The translations under genes and the position numbers were made by a program. From Macrotis lagotis (Eukaryota; Chordata; Mammalia; Peramelemorphia; Peramelidae): a stretch of 64,000 nt of DNA. The notes under the pieces were generated by a model. It was not told where the DNA came from. It worked only from the letters and a program-made list of their open reading frames with translations, and searched no databases. This document shows, in pieces, positions 57,131 through 64,000 of the stretch. Every line of letters starts with the position of its first letter. Positions within the stretch are counted from its first letter, which is position 1. Location: assembly GCF_037893015.1 (NCBI RefSeq), contig NC_133658.1:62257636-62321635 (forward strand), read 5' to 3'.

Positions 57131-57799
57131 AGGATAGAAAGATGAAATGAGAAATAGTTCCATCCTCAAAGAGATATGTTCTACTGTGGAGGAGGATGAT
57201 AAATATATAAATAATATTTTACATATGATTATTTGAGGCTAAAGAAAGCACTGCCAACTAAAGTGGGAGGGGTTGAACCAGAATAGACATCAGGGAATTT
57301 GGAGGTAGTTTACAGACTGAACCTTGAAGACCAGAGATTATAATTGGGAAGAGAAAGAGTTTTCCAGAAGCTTATGAAAAGAGAAGAGTGAGTCAGTCAG
57401 TCTGGCTGGGAGTATGTGTGAGATAATTTTGGAAATGCTATGCAAGGAAAATTCTGTACTCCTCAAGCTAAGGACAAGCTCAGTGAGAAACACTTTTTAT
57501 TAATTTGTGATTGTTCTAATTTGAATAATTTTTTTCACTTAGAAAAATATCCAAACTGACATGCCTTGCCTACAAGTCATTCAGAAGTTCCAATTTAAAA
57601 GATTCTGGGACAAAGAATATTTCACAATATGGTAAAATTTAGTCACAGGTAGGGCTGTGCTGGTGTCAGCTGGAACTATTTCTTATTATTGAATTCAGTG
57701 TAAGTATTTGCACCTTGAGAAATGGGCAAACACAAATCAGGGCTCAATTTATTTTATGATCATCTAGTTTTAAAAAGTGTTGGGAAAATGTTAATAATG
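57131..57799. other. intergenic stretch, no gene recognised
   Basis: AT-rich, possibly the end of an older repeat at its left edge; nothing coding seen. Confidence 0.5.
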
Positions 57800-58328
57800 C
57801 AGATTAAACTTTTTAATAGTTTATATTTTTTCCAATTACAAGTAAAAATTTTTGACATTCTACTTATTAAATTTTGAGCTCCAAATTCTCTGCCTCCTCC
57901 CTCTTTCTTTCCCCCCCTCAATGAGAAGGAAAGCAATTTGATATAGGTTATATGTGCAATCATACAAAACAGGTACATATTAGTCATATTGTGAAAGAAA
58001 ACAGACTTAAAAAAAACCAAAACCCCTAATCTCAAGAAAAATAAAGTTAAAAAAGATATGCTTCTATCTTCATTCACACTCCATAAGTTCTTTCTTTGGA
58101 GATGAATAGTATGTTTCATCATAAATGCTCCAGAATTGCCTTGAATCATTGTTTTGCTGAAAATAGCTAAGTCATTCACAGTTAATCATCATACAATACT
58201 GCTGTTACTGTGTACAATGTTCTCCTGGTTCTGCATCAGTTTATTAAGTCTTTCCAGGTTTTACTGAAAGTATCTTGCTCATCATTTATTATACCACAGA
58301 AGTATTTCATCAAAATCATATACCACAA

Positions 58329-58479
58329 GGGGCGGCTAGGTGGCGCAGTGGATAAAGCACCGGCCCTGGAGTCAGGAGTACTTGGGTTCAAATCCGGTCT
58401 CAGACACTTAATAATTACCTAGCTGTGTGGCCTTGGGCAAGCCACTTAACCCCATTTGCCTTGAAAAAACCTAAAAAAA
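58329..58479 (+). repeat. SINE1/WSINE-type SINE nested in LINE-1, near consensus
   Basis: Perfect 14-base duplication 'atcatataccacaa' at 58315-58328 and 58480-58493; one of the youngest copies here. Confidence 0.97.
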
Positions 58480-59138
58480 ATCATATACCACAACTAAAAA
58501 AAAAAAACATTCTCCATATGATGGAGAATTTCCAATTATTTGCCACTACAAAGTGCTGCTATAGATATTTTTGTACATAGGCACCTTTTTTCCTTTAGCT
58601 TTTTATTTTTTTTTTGGATGCAGATCTAGTAGTGGTATTGCTGAGTCAAAGGATAGCTCTTTGGGCACATAGTTCCAAATTGCTCTCCGTAATGGTTGAA
58701 TCAGTTCACAGCTGCTGAAACAATGCATTAGTGTCTCAATTTTTCCATATTCCCTCCAACATTTGTCATTTTCCTTTTTTTTGTCTTATTTTCCAATAGG
58801 ATAAATGAGATGATACCTTGAGTTGTTTTAATTTGCATTTCACTAATCTCATATAGCTATGGGTAGCTTTATTTACTTTGAAAACTACTAATTCATATCC
58901 ATTTATCAATTAAGAAATGACTTATATTCTTACACATTTGACAGTTCTCTATACATTTGAGAAATGAGGTCTTTATCAGAGAAACTTTTTTTAAAAAATT
59001 ACAGTTATGTTTACTCTGGATTTTCCTCCTATTTATCCTTCTCTTTCTTTTCACCCTGCCCATCCTCAAAAGTGTTTTGTTCCCTTCTCTTATCTCCTTC
59101 TCCTCTTACTTTCCTGTAGGGTAAGATAGATTTCTTTC

Positions 59139-59287
59139 TTTTTTTTTTTTAAGCAAGGCAAATGGGGTTAAGTGGCTTGCCCAAGGCCACACAGCTAGGT
59201 AATTATTAAGTGTCTGAGACTGGATTTGAACCCAGGTACTCCTGACTCCAAGGCCGGTGCTTTATCCACTGCGCCACCTAGCCGCCC
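59139..59287 (-). repeat. SINE1/WSINE-type SINE nested in LINE-1, reverse, near consensus
   Basis: Duplication 'gtaagatagatttct' at 59120-59134 and 59288-59302. Body nearly identical in wording to the 58329 copy. Confidence 0.97.
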
Positions 59288-59427
59288 CGTAAGATAGATT
59301 TCTATACCTAAATGACTACTTATTTATATGTTATTCCCTTTTTGAGCAATTCCAATGAGAATAAGATTCAAATACTTCCCCCACCTCCCCCCCCATCTTC
59401 TCCACTGTAAAAGCTCTTTTTTTTTTT

Positions 59428-59545
59428 CAAAGCAATGCAAAGTTCACACAGCTAGGTAATTCTCAAGTGTCTGAGGGCAGATTTGAACTCAGATCTTCCT
59501 GACTCCAGGGTTGGTGCTCTATCCACTGCACCACGAAGCTCCCCT
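59428..59545 (-). repeat. old tRNA-SINE copy, reverse
   Basis: 'agttcacacagctaggtaat' to 'gcaccacgaagctcccc'; diverged and missing part of the body. Confidence 0.85.
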
Positions 59546-60449
59546 TCATTCTTTTATATAATTTATCCTATTCTACTTCTCCCTTTCTTCTTTCAAATGC
59601 ATTCCTTTCTCAACCCTTAATTTTATTTGTTTTAGATATTGAGCCATCATTTTCAACTGGCAACCATGCCCTTTATCTATACTCCTTTTAACTGCCTTAA
59701 TAATGACAAAATTCTTAGGAGTTACAAGTATCACTTTCCTTTGTAGAAATGTAAACAGTTTAACCTTATTGAATCCCTTATGGTTTCTCTTTTTATAATT
59801 TTCTTGAGTTTTGAATCTTCAAGTAAAATATTGTATTTCAACTCTGGTATTTTCATAAAGAATGCTTGAAAATTCTGGATTTTGTTAAATGTCCAAAACT
59901 GTACTCAGTTTTTATTGGTTGTAATTCAAGCTCTTTTGCCCTTCAGAATATCATATTCTAAACTCTTCAATCCTTTAATGTAGAAGGTGCTAAATCACAG
60001 TAAACATATCATAACTGTTATCCTGACTGTAGTTCCATGTTGCTTCAATTCTTTCTTTCTGACTACTTGCAATATTTTCTCCTTGACTTGGGAACTCTAG
60101 AATTTTACTGGGATTTATTCCTTGGAGTTTTCATTCAATCTCTTACAGGAGGTGATTAGTAGACTCTTTCAATTTCTATTAAATTCTCTAGTTCTAGACT
60201 TTTAGGGCAGTTTTCTGTTTCTTGAAAAATGATGTCTATGTCCTTTTTTTTAATAGCATGACTTTCAGTAGTCTAATAATTCTAAAATTATTTTTCCTTT
60301 ATCTAATTTCTGGTTCAGTTATTTTTCCAGTGAGATTGTTCATATTTTCCTCTATTTTTTAATTCTGTTGATTTTGTTTATTTTTAGATGTCTCATAGAG
60401 TCATTAGTTTCAACTTGCCTAATTCTAATATTTAAGGAAATTTTTTAGT

Positions 60450-61786
60450 TTTAATTATGATAGCTTTATTATTGTCACTGTATTCTTTATATAACTTATT
60501 ATGGATATGGTAAGATTTTTCTTAGTTTTTTCAATGGAATAACAAGACAGTTTGGATAATACTGTATACAAAGCATTTTTACTGGAGTAATATATATCAG
60601 TTTTGGTATATACATTTTTAGAATATACTGTAGAATAACACTGCATTATAAATCCTTCACAGAACACCACTTTTTAATGTGAATAGAATTTTTTGGCCAA
60701 GTAAATTACTTCTAAGTGAACAGACAGATTCCTTCCCAACTGAATCTTCCTGGGTTGCTGAGGCTCAGGTAGAAGAACACTTTTGTGGAGTGGTATCCAT
60801 CTGGGCCTGCGCCATAGCTTTCATCTGCTTTTGTTCTCTTCAAAATGCCTTTTTTCCTCTTCAGTTTCTACCAGCAATTATAGGGACATATAGGTGAAGA
60901 AGGCACTGACAGTGTGGTATCTCCCTTGGGAATGCAATCCAACAGGATCAGCATCTACCAGACTTCAATCTCCATGAATTTATTGCTGGTGAAAGTCATG
61001 TGCTCAGAGATGGAGATGACACAACCTTTCCTGATCTCGTTGTGAAATTTAATGGCATTCATTGAAGCCATGAAGATGTTGGTCTTGCAGTGGTGGGCAA
61101 ACACATTCCCAGCTACTTCATCCATTAGCTTATGGTAACATCTCCATGAACAAAGCCATGAAGAGTACAATCAGAGGGCCTCACTAGATGTATCAAGGTG
61201 GACTGACTGTAGCTGACAGGATAGGGTTCTGGTTAGTAGAAGGCTGCATCAGATCCCCATTCTTCCACTTGGTTTTCATATGGTCTAGCTTTTGGGAATA
61301 TACCAAAGGAGGGACCTTGAGCACTTTGTCCACATTATTCAGTGACAGGGGCAAATGCCAGAGTGCTGCCTTATTGGTAACTCATCTAGCATTCATGAGG
61401 TTGTTTTTTGACATCATGGTCACCTGTACTTCCACTGAGTGCTTCGAGGTATAGGTAATCTCAGCACTTCTCCAATGCACATGGGGGACAGGAAATCCAT
61501 GAGTTCCACTCTGGTCAAGGCAGCCACACAAGACTCTCCTTTCTGACAGTTACAGTATTGAGTGCTGATGGCTCTTCAGTCATTTTCAGAATGTCCCTCC
61601 ATGGATATTGCCTACAATATTGACATCATTTGGGTGCATTATCCTGCTGATCTGGATGGCTGACAGGGATGGGGCTTCTTCACCTGACATAGAGTTGCCA
61701 CTACCAAGGTGATGCAGGGACTCAAAGGTTTCCAGGTGGCCCAGGGAGGTATGAATGAGGCCTGGTGGTGCCTTGAAAGGGGAGGG
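60450..61786 (-). pseudogene. ACOT7: processed pseudogene of ACOT7 (cytosolic acyl-CoA thioester hydrolase)
   Basis: ACOT7 hydrolyses long-chain acyl-CoA in cytosol and is abundant in brain. The minus strand carries an intronless copy. It begins with ATG at 61690 (MSGEEAPS, then AIQISRIMHPNDVNIVGNIH), through SPMCIGEV, EITYTSKHSVEVQV and the second hotdog repeat (LMDEVAGNVFAHHCKTNIF, IRKGCVISISEHMTFTSNKF) to the C-terminal EPQQP. A 3' UTR follows with AATAAA near 60470 and a degraded A-rich end. Stops, frameshifts and deletions (for example after NIHGGTF, and a lost inter-repeat segment) prevent function. It sits in a reversed LINE-1; the flanks 'aaggaaattttttag' and 'aaggaattattttct' look like a diverged target duplication. 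Confidence 0.88.
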
Positions 61787-62091
61787 AAGGAATTATTTTC
61801 TTAAAAGATCTCTTGTGCCTTCATTTCTATTTGGTCAATTCTGTTTTTTAAGGAGTTCTTAAGTGAATTTTTTAAATGTGTTTTTCCTTTTGCTCAATTC
61901 TGCTTTTTAAGTCATTCTTCTCTTTTTTTTTGGATTTTTTAAACTTTTTATTATATGACTTATTCTTTTTTTAAAGTGTTATTTTTTCAGTATTTTTTAA
62001 ATGTCTTCTTTGCCAAGCTGTTGACTCCTTTTTTTCATGAGTTTCTTGCTTCATTTGTTCCCCTTCATTTTATTATTTTAATATTTTTATT

Positions 62092-62231
62092 TTTGGCAAG
62101 ACAGTGGGGTTAAGTGACTTGTCCAAGGTCACACAACTAGGTAATTATTAAGTGTCTGAGACTGAATTTGAACTCAGGTCTTTCTGACATCAGGACTGGT
62201 ATTCTATCTGCTGTGCCACCTAGCTGCCCCC
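62092..62231 (-). repeat. SINE1/WSINE-type SINE, reverse, diverged
   Basis: 'tttggcaagacagtggggtt' to 'gccacctagctgcccc'. Confidence 0.93.
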
Positions 62232-62309
62232 ATTCTCATTTGTTTTCCCAATTTTTCCTTTACCTCTCTTACTTTTAAAATCCATTTTTAAATCTTCCAG
62301 GAATTCTTT

Positions 62310-62438
62310 TTGCAAGGCAATGGTATTAAGTGACTTGCCCATGGTCACACACTTATTAAGTGTCTGGGGTCGGACCTGAACTCAGGTCCTTCTGACTCCA
62401 GGGCCTGTGCTCTATCCACTGTGCCACCAAGCTGCCCT
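62310..62438 (-). repeat. SINE1/WSINE-type SINE, reverse, with deletion
   Basis: 'tttgcaaggcaatggtatta' to 'gccaccaagctgccc', lacking the 'cagctaggtaatt' block. Confidence 0.92.
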
Positions 62439-62659
62439 AATTCACATTTTTATTTGAGGATTTGGATGTGGCAGTTTTGATTTTGTTTCTTCTGTGTTTA
62501 GGTTTTGATTTTCTTGTCACATAGTAATTTTCTATGATTAGGTTCTTTGTTGTTATTGTTTGCTCATTTTCTAATCAAAAATTATTCCCTGTTGCTAGGT
62601 TAGAGCATCACTGTCCCAAGCTTCAAGTTTTTAGTATAGTTGTTTTCAGGGTTATTCCT

Positions 62660-62810
62660 AGGGCGGCTAGGTGGCAAAGTGGATAGAACACTGGCCCTGG
62701 AGTCAGGAGTACCTGAGTTCAAATCTGACCTTGGACATTTAATAATTACCTAGCTATGTGGCCTTGGGCAAGCTACTTAATCCCATTACCTTGTAAAAGC
62801 CTAAAAAAAC
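62660..62810 (+). repeat. SINE1/WSINE-type SINE
   Basis: 'gggcggctaggtggcaaagt' to 'aaaagcctaaaaaaacc'. Confidence 0.94.
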
Positions 62811-63376
62811 CAAAACTAAACAGAGCTAGTCTTGGGGGTCTATAAATTTTCAGTTCTTCTAAGGTGGTATGATCTGAAGAGAGATGTGGTTACCATTCTT
62901 TTGGTCTGTGCTCTAGTCTGTGAATGATCATAAGCACTCTTTTCTGCTCTAGGATCCCTTACTGCCCTGTGATCCCAAGTTCTAGTATGCTAGTGCTCCT
63001 CCTCAATCTGGGACAATGAAAACTGTGACCCAAATCTGCGTATGGGCAATGTAATAGAGTCCTGCACTTGGTACCAGCAAAGGGACCCCAGTAATCTCCT
63101 TTTGACAGTTGTCTGAATCCCTTCTTATCTGTGGGCTGAGACTTCCAAAGCCATTATTTCAATTGTCCACTCTAAGACCTGTGTTAGACTGTGTTCCATA
63201 CTCACTCCAGAGCAACAAACTTTTCCTACTAACCTGTAATTTTCTGTTGGAAAATTATTTTACCCCATATTTTAGCTGTCTAGAATTTGTTTTAAGGCAT
63301 CATTTTAAACTTGTCTGGAAAGTTGTTAGGAGAGCTCAGAAGAGTCTTTGTCTTTTCTCCACCATCTTGGCTCCTT

Positions 63377-64000
63377 TCCTAATATAGATTCAATTTTAAA
63401 ATATGTTGTGGACCTGTCATCATTAAACATTTACTAGCAAACTCCTATCTAGATCTCATTTGCTTCCATCTTCTTCAGTAGTCAGTCATTTCCTCACCTC
63501 TCTACTCTTCAAACTTTTTTTCCCCCATTTTTGCAAGGCAATGGGCAAAGACTGTTTTCTCCTGCCCACAATGGAGGTTTATGGCGGTCTCTTCTTGAGG
63601 CTTCTGCTTCATGCCAGCTCTGGGTACCAGAATTGCTAATTGTGCTTCTGGATTGAGATCACAGGACAAGTACATAAAAAATACAGACAGAATCCCTCTA
63701 AAAGTCCTATTTGGTATCTTCAATGAATCAACAAGCATCAAGCAAATTTAGTTCAACCTAAGAGAAGCTTTGTGATTTTGTGGAAATAACAATCGATCTG
63801 GATTTGGCTTCATGTTCTGATGGTGCTACTTGTAACCGAATTTTCCCCTCTTGGTTTTAGTTTCTCATCTCATAGGCAGATAGAAATCTCATAGATCTGT
63901 AAGATACAGCTATATAGTCAGTAAATAGTATATACTTATATACTATATACTTACTATCTAAAAGGTTACATTTTTATAGACCTTTAAAGTTAACAAAGAA
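63377..64000. other. intergenic end of window
   Basis: No gene seen. A 20-base SINE tail piece ('tttttgcaaggcaatgggca') occurs at about 63530 and a TATA-rich patch at about 63925-63955. Confidence 0.5.

Larger units (their letters stand above)
57800..63376 (-). mobile_element. LINE-1, reverse, with 5' UTR and ORF1 but most of ORF2 deleted
   Basis: Read on the minus strand, it starts at about 63376 with 'ggagccaagatggtggagaa', like the YY1-bearing 5' end of LINE-1 elements. A long 5' part follows to about 61790, then ORF1 remnants (about 60430-59830: IIRLLK and KEKILQ-type RRM wording, heavily broken), then the inter-ORF region (59830-59000). At about 58990 it jumps to the late ORF2 sequence ('tctctgataaagacctcatt') and continues through the C-terminus and 3' UTR to 57800. 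Endonuclease and reverse transcriptase are absent. It is interrupted by a processed ACOT7 copy and several SINEs. Confidence 0.82.
61787..63376 (-). mobile_element. 5' part of the reversed LINE-1
   Basis: Rich in T on the plus strand ('tctttgccaagctgttgact', 'gttccccttcattttatt'), which on the minus strand is the A-rich coiled-coil and leader part of ORF1. It then runs into a 5' UTR ending 'ccaccatcttggctcc'. Three SINEs are embedded. Confidence 0.75.

Noticed and set aside
13592-62810. tRNA genes suggested by A- and B-box-like sequences in the many SINEs
   Set aside because: The tRNA-like heads belong to SINEs with A-tails and target duplications; no cloverleaf with an intact anticodon arm and acceptor was seen.
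1-64000. CRISPR arrays, bacterial operons or defence systems
   Set aside because: The regularly recurring blocks are SINEs in both orientations, irregularly spaced; the genes have introns and vertebrate splice sites.

Overview
The window looks like nuclear DNA of a marsupial mammal. It carries about thirty copies of a tRNA-derived SINE of the marsupial SINE1/WSINE type, MAR1-like SINEs with a BovB/RTE-type tail, older MIR copies and marsupial-type LINE-1 remnants. Two vertebrate genes are recognisable, both on the minus strand and in the order known from human 16q22. I cannot settle the species; opossum or an Australian marsupial would both fit.

Left third (1-25.5 kb): NUTF2 (nuclear transport factor 2, NTF2), which imports Ran-GDP into the nucleus. 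All four coding exons were decoded by hand (8340-8242, 6513-6442, 6351-6253, 3299-3186). They join in frame into a 127-residue protein with good splice sites. A non-coding first exon with a donor at 24778/24777 lies in a CpG island at about 23.9-25.5 kb, which gives a first intron of about 16.4 kb full of SINEs.

Middle (25.5-32.5 kb): about 4 kb of intergenic sequence, then intronless THAP11 (Ronin; CDS 31299-30463, 278 aa) in a second, very GC-rich CpG island. THAP zinc finger, HCF-1-binding motif and C-terminal coiled coil are intact. The glutamine tract of the human protein is replaced by a Pro/Ala/Arg-rich linker. Both promoters carry sequences resembling the THAP11/ZNF143 composite site, so THAP11 may regulate itself and NUTF2. 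A plus-strand splice donor in the THAP11 promoter suggests a divergent transcript. CENPT sits there in human, but I see no CENPT exon in the rest of the window.

Right half (32.5-64 kb): no functional gene seen. It is a nest of LINE-1 pieces, including a 5.5 kb ORF1-3'UTR element at 49.1-54.6 kb and a minus-strand element at 57.8-63.4 kb that was hit by a processed ACOT7 pseudogene. It also holds a pogo/Tigger-like DNA transposon remnant, SINEs, MIRs and microsatellites. No LINE-1 was seen left of 32.8 kb, so the THAP11 promoter marks a sharp change in repeat content.

Coordinates of exons and CDSs come from base-by-base reading. Repeat edges are good to about 5-20 bases where target-site duplications are given, and looser otherwise. 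Family names are from recognition, not from a database search.
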